NCBI RefSeq assembly: GCF_029227915.1
Contig: NC_079877.1
Location: 27,801,851-27,865,850, forward strand
Origin: Hydractinia symbiolongicarpus
Taxonomy: Eukaryota > Cnidaria > Hydrozoa > Anthoathecata > Hydractiniidae
Length of the DNA: 64,000 bases
Direction: 5' to 3'
Shown here one piece after another: positions 12,536 through 24,742 of this stretch. Position numbers and translations under genes: made by a program. Under the pieces are notes generated by a model that made no database searches, was not told the DNA's origin, and worked only from the letters and a program-made list of their open reading frames with translations. Every line of letters begins with the position of its first letter. The first letter of the stretch is position 1.

Positions 12536-15500
12536 TTACAAGAAAATATATTCCGAGGAAGCAGGTTTTTTATTAGTCACACTCTCAATCACAGTGGGTA
12601 AAGTAATTTCATAAAGGGTCCGTTTATTGAATGATAGTAGCCAAATTTGATCTTCATGTTTTAAAAGTCCGTTATTAAAAATGATTCTTATCCCTTAGTT
12701 CTTTATAAAAGGTAGAACAAATTACCTAATTTCGTAAATATTTCTGTCCGTTTAGTGCCTCAATTGCAAGATGAAAGTTACGATCAAACCCTCTATATAG
12801 CCTACCTTTCTAAGAATAGCCTCCGTTTCAAAATAATTATTTTCTTATTTTTTTAAATGTTACGCCTGCTGTATAAATTTACTAAACATGTTTGCGTTAA
12901 TAATTTTTTCTCACCAAAGATGAAAATAACATGCTCCGAGAATAATAGTAGTTTTCATGTCACAAAGGAGAAAAGATATCAATTACTCATTGAGATCTAG
13001 CTGTAGGTAAAAGAGAGTGAAGTTATTAAGAAGGGAGGGTCAGTAATTGTTTTTAAATCAATAGTTGGACAGGGCTATAGACATGCGTAGTTTTTCTATT
13101 CCGCTAAAAATCAGTCCTAAACTGCATATTTTCCATTAATATATCGTTTTTGGCATAATTAACAGTTTTAGCACAATAGGCACCCTATTACATAAGTGTT
13201 GGCCTAAATAACATTGAAACGCAAATTTTATTATATAGAAACTGTTTAGAAATTTCCATAGTCAACATAAGATTACAGGGGCGGATACAGGAATTTATAC
13301 AGTCCATTTTTTTTTTACAAAGTCACTAAGGGCGTTTAAGGGCGTTTTTTACTTAGCGCATAAAATCCTATTTTAAAAGTACATTAAAGCCAATATAAGA
13401 AGACCAAGCATGGACGGGTCTATATATTAGCCAGTTTTATACTGAGATTCAAGCCGGTTTACTTAAAATGACATGTTTCATAAAGTGACCGGTTTGTCAA
13501 AATTTCTGCACGCTTTTAAAAAATCTTGAGTATTTAAACCCTTTATCCAAGAGTCATATTTTTAAGACCTACAAATTTTTCTATACCTCATGGCTACTCT
13601 ACGCTGGAGAGCATATTTCAATAGATTTATGGTGACAAGCCGAATAAGAGTACCGTTTTATGAAAGCCTGTGAGAAAGAAAAGCAGAATAAAATTTATAC
13701 AAGACAACTTAAATTATATTTTATAAAATATAAATTACATTTTTTATGTGAATAAGCCATTTTCCGTTTTTATATAATTAACAAAAATTTTACACTGTGA
13801 TTTTTATCTTACTAGTTCAAAAATAGTATAAAAGTTTATCCGCACAATTTATCTGCATTCTAACTAGCTAAAAACACATTAGACACATCACAAAATCTAC
13901 TTCTACCTAAACACCATCCATCGATAAACAAAGTTCACCAGAAAATAGTATTTTTCGAGGTCTTGTAAAGTTAACCATTCTTTAACCTAAAATCGTTGAT
14001 TTAAAAAGAGCAGCTTATCCCACTTCACATCTGCTTTTAATTCAAAAATTCGTAGTGCGAGGCACAATAACTTTCTTTATCCAACTTAACTAAGAGCAAA
14101 GCTTTAATAAAAAAACATCATGCGTTTTCTTTCCCCGGCTGACAAAAAAGTTTGTACGAACACAACATGCTACGGCTTCAAAGTTTCATATTTAGTTCAG
14201 CATGGAAATCTCTTCACAAGTCAGTCGCAATAAATTTATCAGGGTTTATAGTTGTACAATTTTTGTCAAGTTCTTATTTCTATGCTGTTTTATGACCTTG
14301 ATAACAAATCTTCAAAAGTAAATATGTTGTTTATTATTTTATTTTTGTTGCAAAAAACTATTGTGAAACGAAGTTAAAGAAGCATCATTTGATTTTGTTC
14401 TTAAAGGAGAGGCGAACAAGGAACTATTTTGTGGCAGCCAGAAAATAAATTTTAAGCGAGAGAAAAATAAATATAGATTTCTAAATCCTAAAATCAACTA
14501 AGATAACTACTATAATACCAAATAAAAAGCTATATTTCATGACTAACTACCTGTATATCATTCTAACAACATTTTTATAGAAATACCATGGCTGTATGGG
14601 GTGAAGTAGGTTTTAAATGTACTTTTTGGTAAACATCATAAATAACATCTTTTACTTGAGATAACCATGAATATAGTAGTAACAGCTTTTTATAACCTTC
14701 GTTTAAACTTCTCTGAACTAAAGAAATATCTGTCATAACCAACAATGTTTTTTAATGTTTTGAGTCCCTTTTCCACAACATTCTACCAACTTCGAACGAT
14801 AAAGTTTGTTATCATGAGATGGCGCTAAATTTAAATAAATATACAGACCGGAAACCTTCAATAACAAATCGAACGTGCAATATGGTGGCTTCATCTTTCT
14901 TCCTTGGTTTTTGATTTCCGCCAGCGAAGGCGGAATCTTTATAATCGCCCGAGGAGATAGATAGAGGCATAGAGAGATAGAGACAGCGCAGCTAGGCTGA
15001 ACGCCCGAAACTTATCCGGGCTAAAGATTTCTTCTGAGAACGAGGCTAAAATGAGTTTTAAGCCAATAAGAATCCTAGTGCATCAGATTGTTTTATTATC
15101 CAATGAACAATACTTTATTTTAAAGTTTATATGCTCAATGATTTGTTTACCCCATAATTCTCCGTTTTCAAGATCAACTTCAAATTTTAAAATCTTTCAG
15201 GCTAATGGTGGAAATCTTTAAGCCCCTTGGCTTCTTGTTTACTTTCTTTATCTTTACTCGCTATTTTTATTCGCAAGTTAAGTAGCACAAAATAATAAAA
15301 ATATGTTCTTTACATGTTGTTCAACATTTTTGCCATTTTGATCTTCAACTTTGTCTTATTAAATCACTTTGTGTACATTGACCCCGTGACCATCATAATA
15401 AAGAGAGAAATATATCCCATTGTTTTTTTAATTTAGCCACCCGTTTGACAAATGCATAAAATTACTCAATTATAAATAATTCAGCCCTCACAAAAATGTG

Positions 15501-15679
15501 AACAAAATAATGTATGGTTTATAGTTATAGTTTATGGAGCAGGGGAGCAAGCCAATCATTCTGGTCTTTAAAATCAACACTTATCATAAACTTTTATTCA
15601 GCACCCCTGCCGCAGCGCAGTTCGACTCTCCTTTAACGGTTGTTAACGGTATTTCACAAGTCACTACCCCTTAATGAAT

Positions 15680-15890
15680 ATTCTCGCCTTATTCGACTTA
15701 CTTGTGTTAAAATTATGGGGGTTGGCTTATGCTTTTTACGGTTACATGATACCATTATTTTATTTTTCACCCCCTAAAACAACAAGTAAGTCGAAGTACA
15801 GCGAGATTAAATTAGAGGGTATACAGTGAATTAAAGCAAATAACTGAATTTTGTACCCCCTAATATAACAACATGCGAAGTAAGTCGCAG
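15680..15890. repeat. Inverted-repeat cluster, possible MITE
   Basis: TCGACTTACTTGT followed by TATGGGGG at about 15697-15722 recurs inverted as CCCCCTAAAACAACAAGTAAGTCGA at about 15771-15796. A third related copy in that inverted orientation follows (TACCCCCTAATATAACAACA, then AAGTAAGTCG, about 15854-15888). The arrangement suggests nested or partly duplicated short inverted-repeat elements. Confidence 0.5.
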
Positions 15891-16564
15891 GATAATTAGG
15901 CAGCTTCTTACGTATTACGCCATGTCATTGATGAATATGTACTCAACTATATAATATAAGTATGAGTGTATTATGTGTAGAAATTTTATAGAAATTCAAC
16001 CCGGTGCATATTACGAAAGCCACCCTGTAAGATTTTTGTGCTTAAGCGAAATACTTTTTTGAAATTGCAACAACAAGGCTTTTGACGAAAATTAAGTACG
16101 TCCACCCGACTAGCTTGACATACCCTAAATCCGCGACTGGATAATAAGATAATAAAAAATATGGTCATTTTAGCGCCTCAATAAAATAATAGGGAGGCCT
16201 GTAATGAAAACAAAAGACCAATATTCTAGGCTCAGAAAAAAAAATTGGGCAATTTGATCTTTTAGAGCATATTTGCAAAAAATTAGAAACCAGCAATTTT
16301 TAAAATTTTTCTGACGTCAGCAATTTATCACGTGCCCAAAACTAAAAATTTATTCGCCATTTTAATTATTTTTTTTATGTCAGTTAACATTTGTGTCATA
16401 TATTTTTTGCAAAATAAGCAAGTAGATTAAAAAAATATATGAGTAGAGCATTTTTGACCCCCTCCCCCCAGCCTAAATAGGGTTAAATAATATCATTTGT
16501 CCGCTAGTCTGATTGGAAAGTGGGAGAAGTAACACAAATCATAAATAGTTTGGACACATATATT

Positions 16565-16880
16565 TTTGGTTCAATAGTATTTCCTAATAAATTTTAGAAA
16601 TGTGATTACCGGAAAGCGAATATTTGAAAAAACGTCAAATGTAATGAAAAGCGAACCATTAAGAAAATGAAAGATTCTAATTAATTTTGTTTCCATCGAG
16701 GTCCGTAAAAAGGATAAGTACTTTAATTGCTGTAATCTGGTCGGTTAAATTCGATCTTCCAATTATCCATCCAACTAATGAACAGTCAAATGGTTTCGAT
16801 AATGCCCGTCGATGACACTTGTAGCTTAGCGTAGAATAAACTTGCTTGTTCAGGACATGATAATGGTTATATTATTAAAT
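16565..16880 (-). mobile_element. Penelope-like element terminal relic
   Basis: This stretch aligns colinearly with the reverse complement of 54700-55063, the 3' end and terminal repeat of the Penelope element in NFRKB intron 2. Shared blocks are CAATAGTATTTCCTA, GGAAAGCGAA, GTACTTTAATTGCTGTAATC, ATAATGCCCGTCGATGACA and TAGAATAAACTTGCTTGTTC. No reverse transcriptase remains, so it is a truncated or solo-terminal copy of the same family. Confidence 0.75.
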
Positions 16881-17340
16881 AGAAATTACTAAAAGATAAG
16901 TTTTAAAACAACCAGTTAGTCACTTTTTTAATGTTACATACGTATAAAATATATACTATTTGATGTCAACAGGTATTTTGAGTTAAGTACCTTACTCATC
17001 GGTTTTGCAAAGTGTTTGAGATCTTTTAGTAAATACTATAGCTTATAGCTTATCTATAGGTTAGAATCATACAATTCGTCAATGTGTACAAGAACGCATA
17101 GGACGCGATGCCCCTTCCTTCTAACTATGAAATACAACGAGTAGCTTCTCTTTGTAATATTGATAACGCTCTTTAGATTGGAGCGTCACGCTCTTACTTA
17201 TAAAAAGGAGCGGTAAGGATAAACTTGTGACCGAAACTGAATTATCTATATGATGTAACGGTATTAAAAACGGTATTAGTGGAATTTGCACTCATATTCC
17301 TCATCTTTGTGCTTCTCCCTAGTAAAATAAATGCGTTAAC

Positions 17341-17395
17341 AAAACTGTTCAAGTAAATTAGAAGATTAGCTCTTCTAATTTACTTGAACAGTTTT
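17341..17395. repeat. Perfect 25-bp palindrome at GPCR TM7
   Basis: 17341-17365 is the exact reverse complement of 17371-17395, around a 5-base spacer (TTAGC). On the minus strand, the copy at 17371-17395 lies on the TM6 side, and the reading of the true TM7 (LLIYLNSF) uses the complementary 17341-17365 copy. One arm is therefore an inverted duplicate of TM7 codons, as expected of a template switch. Confidence 0.9.
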
Positions 17396-17674
17396 TTTTG
17401 AACAGTATCTCTATGTGAATGTCCCTCTTGAAAGTTTGAGTTACGTCAACTAAAATATAAGAAATACTGTGAGGGAGGTAGCAGGCATATATACAGAAAA
17501 ACATAATCGCTATTGTAAACACGATCAGCGTAATTAGTTTGAGTATGTCGGCTCCCTCTCATTGAGTTGTATCTTTTTTGAATATAATATATTAGATATA
17601 ATTGTGAAAAGACAACTGCTGTGAATAGTATAACTTGTCCACTACCAAAAGCGATAAGAAATATGTATGAAGCT

Positions 17675-17722
17675 AACTGAATCTTTTCTTGAAAGTCTAA
17701 CTGAATCTTTTCTTGAAAGTCT
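17675..17722. repeat. 24-bp perfect tandem duplication in GPCR relic
   Basis: 17675-17698 and 17699-17722 are identical and encode DFQEKIQL twice in the second extracellular loop. The duplication keeps the frame, so it could have arisen before or after loss of function. Confidence 0.9.
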
Positions 17723-18198
17723 TTTTCTTTTCTAATTACGGTGAATTCACTTCCGTGATTTATATAACCCATTGCAGCATCCCATATTGCAAACAAAGGT
17801 AGACCAAAAATTCCTAGGACTATAAAAACATTGAAAAAAGATTTTCCCCATTTTAAATAGGCTCTAGGATTTGTGACAACTAAACACCGTTCAATTGATA
17901 TTGATACCGTTACTAACCATGAATAACTAGCTGGGAACGAGCTGAAAACTTTGTATACAACAAAAAAATAATAATTACTTGTATCAGCCATGATGAAGAA
18001 GCCAAATATCGGAACAGATATGAGTCTAACAAAGAAATAGGAAATACTCAGAATAGCGACCCACTTAGTAGTCCTATTCCATTCCAATTTCTACAAAAGT
18101 TTTAATAGTACAGCGTTACTTATAATGACGATCAGTGCAGTGATTTGATAAAGGATTCCAATAATTAGTGAATGATAGTCCCTAACTTTGATATCCAT

Positions 18199-21100
18199 AT
18201 TTCAATAATCTTCAAACGTTATATTTTCTTCGTCGACTTGCTTAAGATGTTTTTCCAAGTAATCTTCCTCACCAAAAGATATTTTTTTTAAATCTAAAGT
18301 ATAGAACAATTTGAATTTCAAAAATAATGTTTTCGTGATTTTGCAAAAGGAGAAAAAGTCTAAAGAAATAACCCGTCGACTAAAATCAATTAATTTTTAA
18401 AAATTTATAAATCAACAGATGACAATAAGTAAAGTATCATAGTGAATTGAATCTTTTTGAAAAATTAACAACATGGAAAGTCAAGTCATAGAAGAACAAA
18501 AGAACAGAAATTATCCTTCCAATTTAAAAAAACGGGATAGAAATAGTAGAATGTGATTACAACAGTTATAATTGTACGAATAAAGGGCAGGTGTATTCCC
18601 ATAATATATTTTTTAATTTTTATAACAGTTATTAAGAACGGTATCCAGTCAAATTTTCAGTAATCAAATGTTTTTATGTCTGATATGAAACGAGGACACG
18701 CCCAATTAAGGCTACGGAACAATAACTACGCGTTTTATATTTTGTAAAAAAACAAAAATTTTCGACATTTTGTGCAAAATTATTTTGTCTAAAAGAATAT
18801 GGGCGGCACTAGGTCATCTTAGCTAGTAAATTTATGTAATGTCATTCTCTGCTTAAAGCTGCAAGTTAAACCTGGGCACTGGAAAAAAAGTTGATTTTCT
18901 TTCTTTTTGCTAGGTATAGTGTGCTAGCTAGCTAGCTACTTTTCTAGTTATTGAACTTTGCCAGCTATTGAAAAATTTCCATGTAAGCAGTATGACTCTT
19001 TGATGTCTTTTCTTGTACTTTTATTGCTTAGTAATGCTTTTTATTATTTTTTTAACTTTGAAAGAACATGCTACAGCTCCTGTGCCATTTTTTAAATACG
19101 ATTAGCTTTCTCCTATTCGTCCCAGACTCCCCGTCTCGCCAAAATGTTTTTTGTGACGCAATAATTGTGTAACACCTTAGAATTGTCTAGTGGAGGTTGC
19201 AATCATCTTTTTTGATACGGAAAATATACACCCTTCTATAGCGTGGCTGCTCCTACTTAAATCTCAATTCTTAAATTTCTTTTTAATTCTCCTGCATAAA
19301 ACGAAGATATTCATACAAACCTCGGGTTTCTCATATATTTTGTCAACAAAATTTTGTAACCTGCAAATTAACCATTTACAAGTTGAACGGCTGGTAAGTT
19401 AAAACTACAAACTTAGTATAAAATAAAATCCACTAGAACTTAAAAAAATGATTGTGAAGCATTTCGCAAGTTGCAAAATTGAACTATCCAACACTTTGTC
19501 CCACTAACATTCTCCGAAATACATCAAAATTGAATATCATAGCGTAGAAGAACCCTGGGGACAGGGTAGGGAAATGAACGTTCTGTAGAACAATACGTTG
19601 CGCAGAATCAGATTTTTTTGCGAATGGACAGCGCGAGGATTTGATGTGCGTGGGTTATTTCCTTTAAAAATGCGAGAGAAAATTAGATTACGCGAAACTA
19701 ACAAAAACGAATTATTAACGCATGTTAAAATTTTGTACCACCTTTTCCCACAGAATGATAAAAGTAAAGAGCGCAATACAAAGTTACACTTTTGGCAGTA
19801 TTCCGAAAGATATGTAATACATCGCGTTGTACAAACTGCAGAAGTTGGCCTTAATGTTAACGATTTTGTAGATAACCTTGCAACAAAACAGTTTTTTTTT
19901 GTTTTTTTTTCACGTAAAAATGCCGGAACTAGAAGCCACAGAATCTGCTAGAACGAATTTCAAAAACTCACGGGAAACAATTAAAACAAAAACAAACAAA
20001 TTTAAAACAGTTTTTTAACTTTATCAAGATTTATTAAATAGCTTCAATTTGGGACAGAAGAAACAATAACGGTTTCGCTTTCTTTTCACCACACGCATTG
20101 GAAGATTACATCACTCACTCCCATTGTACACAATCTAAAAGAAGAAGAAAATATTCTCATACAGTGAAGTTTCCAGTGCCTTTAAGGGATGGCCAAGTCA
20201 AAGGAATTGAAAACGCTGTTTTTCATCTCATAAATAATTAAGGAAGTTCGGTAAAGTATAAATCCTCTCTGCATGTTCAATTTCAGCGGACGTATAATCT
20301 GGACCAAAAAGGTGGGGGGCAAAACAGGGGCCAAGAGAAGATTGGAGTCAAAACCTGGGGGTTGTGGCTACGAGCCCTACTTATTGCCTTTTTTACTAGA
20401 CTTATACTTTAACCCCTCGGTCCAAACTTTTTTTTATTATTATTAGAAAAAAATAATACCCTAGATTTATGTGCAAAATTATCAGTCCTATTTCTTTACG
20501 CTGATTTTATATGATTTTGAGAATCTCAATAATTCTCTTGGTATACTTCGCGTGTAGCAAAGTGCTCCACAATTTTGCTTCGAAAAAAGTACGTTGCTAC
20601 AACCCTAAATGCATCCTACTTAGGTAACCTTTTTTTGTTATAAGCAATCGAGAAGGCTAATATTTGGCTCGAAAGCTAAGGCAACTGGTCTGGCTGAAAT
20701 TTTGAAAAGTTTAGCAATGAAGGCCTAAATTATTATTTTTTATTACTAAATATTTATACAGGATAGCCACTTCAGTGTTCGAAACATATATCAATTTGTG
20801 TCCTGTGTTCCGAATGTATAGGATAGGTATTTAACGGCATTACCTACCTAGATTTTTCCCATAGCATGTTGTAAGTCGGTAATTTAGTAAAGACAAATTT
20901 GCTTTGTGGATTGAACTATGGACCCTGTGATTTCGAACTCAATGATCACCATACCATACCTATGAATTTTTAAAGCTTTATAATCACTACATATCACAAA
21001 AACAAAAATGTTTCTAAGGGGACAGTTCCGGTCATTGACCTTTTCATAACAAGGAGTGTTGTATAAATTAGTGGAAAGGTATCGAGATTTTAGTCATGTC

Positions 21101-22498
21101 CACCTCACTCCCAACAATCTAAATAAAAATAGATCTAAGATAAGAAATGTTTGCAAAAAAATTTTTAGGGAATTTTGCCCAAATTCGCGAAAAGAAATTC
21201 TGCGAAATGTTGCAATAGTTTTCCTATTCGTAAAAAAAATTTTCCGCGAAATTGACTACAAATTCCCATTCGCGAATATTAATTCTGCAAAAATTGGCAT
21301 TTCCTCAAAGAAATTTTTTGCAATCATTCTAATCACAATAAAGAGTTTGGCGGCAATTTAAGGTGGCCAAGTGAATGTTACTATATCCCCAGGTTAACCC
21401 AAACCATGTGAGGGGAAACGAGGGGATGGCATATTTTGTGAGGTGTTTGATGTTGCGGGAAGTAGTCTGGCAGAGTACGGACCCTAAATTGGTCTGCGTA
21501 GCTTAAAATGAGCTTAACACACTTCAGGGTATATCCCTATTTGTGAGGCTAGCTGTGTAACATTTGTCTATCTATATGCCTTTCAGTTTATACTTGCGGT
21601 TTCGGACTTTTTTGCATCGTTTATTTGCGAAAATCTTTTCCCTTTTATCTAATATATAAAGTAAAAAACCTTCCAATATTGTCACAATTTTATCAAAGTA
21701 AGATCAAAACAATATTTGTTCATTTTATGTTATGCAGTGTTTATGTTAGGCCTTGATGACTTGGTTGTGATTATGGTTAGGCCAACATATTTTGTTGTTG
21801 TTTTATCTATATCTATATTCATCCAAGGTATCGATTTTTAAAAGCGTTTCGTCATGTCAAACAGTTCACAAAATAACTGTCTTTTAAAAGAGTAATTTCA
21901 CAAGAGGAAATTATGTGTGATCATTTGTTGACATTGCCAGGTCAAAGTCCAGTGTTACACTGGGTGCACGTGGCCATATCAGACGTGGCCATAACAAAAG
22001 TCAACCCCTTTTGTTTAAAGAACATGTGTAAACAGATTTTGGCATGAAAACAGCGCGAAATTATTGATTGACTAAGCAAGATGGCGCAAGAAAGCGACAA
22101 CATTGCATCAATTTCTACACGTTAGCACACACGAGTCTTGTCAATTAATGTTCCTAACAAACATAGCTCCACGATGTGCCAAAGCTTTTTACATGTCGGA
22201 AATTCTTCACATTGCAAAGGTAAAACATGATATGTTTAAGATGTTTAGATATGCGTTTTCCTCTCAAGATTTAAGTTATATTTAAATCGTATATAAATGG
22301 TAATTTAAAAAGTAAACAAACATCTTGATAAAGTGTAAACTTTGGACTAATCACATGCGTCATTGACTTTTAAAGACGCTGACGAACTAACACGATAGTT
22401 CATTTCAAAAGAAAGATCTGTAGGAAGAAGAAGTAGGAAGCGACTAGATAATAAAGCAACCGGATTTTAGAAGACAGGTGCCTAAAAGGTATTTAATT
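18199..22498. other. Intergenic, no recognised gene
   Basis: No conserved domain or convincing splice-joined exon was seen. A 118-codon frame at 19598-19951 lacks an ATG at its start (it opens at TTG) and matches nothing I know. A short GCTAGCTAGCTAGCT run lies near 18922. The stretch at 21120-21350 is another copy of the TTCGCGAA-type repeat. The last ~100 bases before 22499 are presumably the 5' UTR and promoter of the PTB gene. Confidence 0.5.
21120..21350. repeat. TTCGCGAA-type dispersed repeat
   Basis: Repeated variants of AAATTCGCG, TTTCCGCGAAATTG and CATTCGCGAATATTAATT occur here, as in PDCD10 and ACE introns. The open frame at 21056-21361 follows from this sequence and shows no protein-like features. 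Confidence 0.45.
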
Positions 22499-23350
22499 AT
22501 GGAAGACGTAGATTTCTCCACAAGACTAAAGAAGATCAAACGAAAATTCAGTCGAAAAGCAAGCTATGATGTTGATTTTAAAGCACCGAGTTTCAAAGTA
22601 AAATCTCTGTGTTTAGATGGGATACCAGTGGAAGCTATTTCTAATCAATGCTCTAATGAAGCTGTCGATAAAGCACTTTCTTCTGTTGGGTCTTTGCAAG
22701 GCAAAAACAAACAAGACATTCTTTTAAAAATTTCAATTAAGTATGGTATCCAAATAATATGCAGGAAAAGCAAAGCTGAAATGTTTAATTACAAAATCCA
22801 TCAAGTGGGATATTGCAATGTTGATAAAAGATACCCACAAATCTTTGTTTTCATTGCGGCTATGCAAAAAGTGGATCTAACATGTCACGTGTTTTTATGT
22901 GAAGATATACAAAAGTCACGTGCTATATGTCTAACAATGGCAAACATATTTAAAAACAGCTTTGAAAATTGGCAAAAGTCGAAAGAAATGTCGAATTCTA
23001 CTCAGGTGAAAGTAAACAGACTTGATATTCGCCGTCAGTCGGCCGACGTTGTCGCTATGCCACTGCCTAAACATCTATTAGAAACACGACGTGCGAGTGA
23101 TTTTGTGACAGCCGGTGGATTTAAGAGAGCGAACGTACGTAGAGGAAGCACGGACACAGATAGCAAAACGTCAAGCGATGAGGAAGGTTTTGATGACGAT
23201 GCAAATCAGGCGTTTGAAGATATTCTGTCAAAAAGTGCTGGCAACGGAAAATGCAGTTTGCTGAGACGGGACAGTACAGATTGGGACGCTATAGCACAGG
23301 ATGAAGAAATTCAAAGAAAAATGCAAGGAGATCTCATATTATGGGAGTAA
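22499..23350 (+). CDS. PTB-domain adaptor, ARH/LDLRAP1-like
   Basis: A single-exon gene of 283 aa from ATG 22499; in-frame codons upstream lack another ATG. Residues ~30-165 form a PTB/PID fold. The best-matching block is VGYCNVDKRYPQIFVFIAA through CHVFLC and the final helix ANIFKNSFENWQKSKE, which resembles ARH/LDLRAP1 (YC.ADK...VFAYIAQ, CHAFLC, AFKVAFEFWQVSKE). FAM43 proteins are a weaker alternative. Such adaptors bind FxNPxY tails and link receptors to clathrin/AP-2. The acidic tail segment DDDANQAFEDILSKS resembles the ARH helix that docks on the AP-2 beta appendage; this is my inference. Basic-Ser sites occur at RKAS (residue 22), RRQS, RRAS, RRGS and RRDS. The lack of introns among intron-rich genes suggests a retrocopy or ancient intron loss. 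Confidence 0.85.
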   Translation: MEDVDFSTRLKKIKRKFSRKASYDVDFKAPSFKVKSLCLDGIPVEAISNQCSNEAVDKALSSVGSLQGKNKQDILLKISIKYGIQIICRKSKAEMFNYKIHQVGYCNVDKRYPQIFVFIAAMQKVDLTCHVFLCEDIQKSRAICLTMANIFKNSFENWQKSKEMSNSTQVKVNRLDIRRQSADVVAMPLPKHLLETRRASDFVTAGGFKRANVRRGSTDTDSKTSSDEEGFDDDANQAFEDILSKSAGNGKCSLLRRDSTDWDAIAQDEEIQRKMQGDLILWE

Positions 23351-23690
23351 AAAAAACAAAAACTTTTTTTCATTCTAGTTTTTTTTGTCTTGTTTTGTTT
23401 ACTGGTCAGTTTGTTTACGTTAAATAATATTTGTAATTATTTATTATTATTAAAAAAAGTATTTTTTGTATTATACAGTTTCGTTTTTCTTTTTCCTACG
23501 GATACAAAAAACATGACCAGCAAATTTAGCATATAACCTAATTTTGTGTCTATGATGATTGACAGCGTGTGACAAAAACCTGGAAAAACCTGGAGTACTC
23601 AAAGAATTATTTTTCTTCTCAAGGAAACACCCCGAGCGATCTTGAAATTTTAACAAGTACCATCTTCTATTACCATTGCTGTTATCACTA

Positions 23691-23740
23691 GCGTTGTTTT
23701 TGTTGTTGTTGCTGTTGTTGTTGTCGTTGTTGCTGTTGTA
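23691..23740. repeat. (GTT)n microsatellite, interrupted
   Basis: An imperfect GTT/GCT/GTC trinucleotide run just downstream of the PTB gene. Confidence 0.85.
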
Positions 23741-23897
23741 AGTAAACTTTGTAAATGCTGATAAAATTTATCAAGGAGGTTTAAACCTCATATCAGTTCA
23801 ATTTTTCAGTTTTAAACGACGACATTTAAGACCAAAAAACAGTAATTTATTCTGCTACACCACAAAATGTTGTGTTTGTTTACAGCCAAACTAACAC

Positions 23898-23950
23898 TTC
23901 AAACCACTCCAAACCACTTCAAACCACTTTAAACCACTTCAAACCACTTC
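23898..23950. repeat. 10-bp tandem repeat, five copies
   Basis: Five near-identical units of CAAACCACTT follow one another, each differing by at most one base. It is non-coding. Confidence 0.85.
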
Positions 23951-24742
23951 AAGATCATAACACACTTACATTTTCGTCTTGAAGTATTATTTTAAACGCA
24001 CGTTTCATTTCATGTCAAAAGTTTAAAAACTTGCTATATGGAAAGTATGGTTTAGTGAACAGGGTATTTAGAGATCGAAATTTTCAATTTCTGCTAAATT
24101 TACTACCCCTTGTCTTTTAAGAAAGCTACTTAGGAAAGAATGGACATGTTGAAATAGCTGATGAAATTTTTCGACATAAAATTTTAGTCGACATAATAAT
24201 GAATTTTTTCACCCAATCAATTGTTTTTGACTCCGTGGAACTCGGAGAACACATTGTCCTTTTAAGTTTACTGCGAACGTAGAGGAAAACTATTTTTGAC
24301 TGCTCAAATTCTATGTCATTTCTATGTCATTTTATGCCAAATTCTACATCAATGCTAAAATGTTGCTGGTAAAAAAAGCTCTCTTGCAGTTTTTCTTAAC
24401 TTTCCTCTTGTTACTAGTGAAAACAAGTAATATGGTGATGTATGGAAGGAGCATTAAAGGAGAAGGCAGAGATGCTCCGCTCGAATACTCCAAATTTATT
24501 TGAAAACACATACCGATGGTAGAATCTATAAGGGTAAAAGAAGGAAGAGCGTGAAATGTACTAAATTTCCAAAGTTCTTAATTTTTTGAAAGATCCAATT
24601 TTACACTAGGTAGATAGAAAGAAGCGAGCGAGGAACGTAAAACGAATTTACACTTAAAAATATGTAATGCACGACACAACAGAAAACGTTTTCTTTTCTA
24701 GGTGCATTTTTTTTCAGATACTTCACGTTCTTTCATTTACAG

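Larger units (their letters stand above)
5785..17241. other. Long intergenic stretch, repeat-rich
   Basis: No conserved gene was recognised between PDCD10 and the GPCR relic. It holds a hairpin (6444-6508) inside an unexplained 167-codon minus frame, a 14-bp inverted pair (CTTTGTCACATTTT about 6930 and its complement about 7036), degenerate tandem repeats (10377-10640), a SINE (12225-12535), an inverted-repeat cluster (15680-15890) and a Penelope relic (16565-16880). Around 14900-15020 there is a further mobile-looking patch with short GC inverted repeats and GATAGATAGA. Frames at 9080-9280 (-), 9423-9653 (+) and 9569-9796 (-) are open but unrecognised. Confidence 0.5.
17242..18198 (-). pseudogene. 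Rhodopsin-class GPCR pseudogene
   Basis: Reading down from ATG at 18198, the frame gives TM1 (ending NAVLLKLL), TM2, TM3 with SIERCLVV in the DRY position, TM4, an extracellular loop and TM5 (ending LYLIYYIQKRY). TM6 (FFCIYACYLPHSI, a CxxP-type helix) is in another frame, and TM7 (YLNSFVNAFILLGRS, an NSxxN-type helix) is in a third, ending at TAA 17242-17244. Lesions: TAG at 18091-18093 (codon 36), a frameshift in the third intracellular loop near 17550, and an inverted duplication between TM6 and TM7. A 24-bp in-frame tandem duplication lies in the second extracellular loop. Several independent breaks make a pseudogene far likelier than an assembly error. Ligand unknown. Confidence 0.85.

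Noticed and set aside
19598-19951. 118-codon + strand frame
   Set aside because: It starts at TTG, shows no domain or splice support, and overlaps an opposing frame of similar quality.
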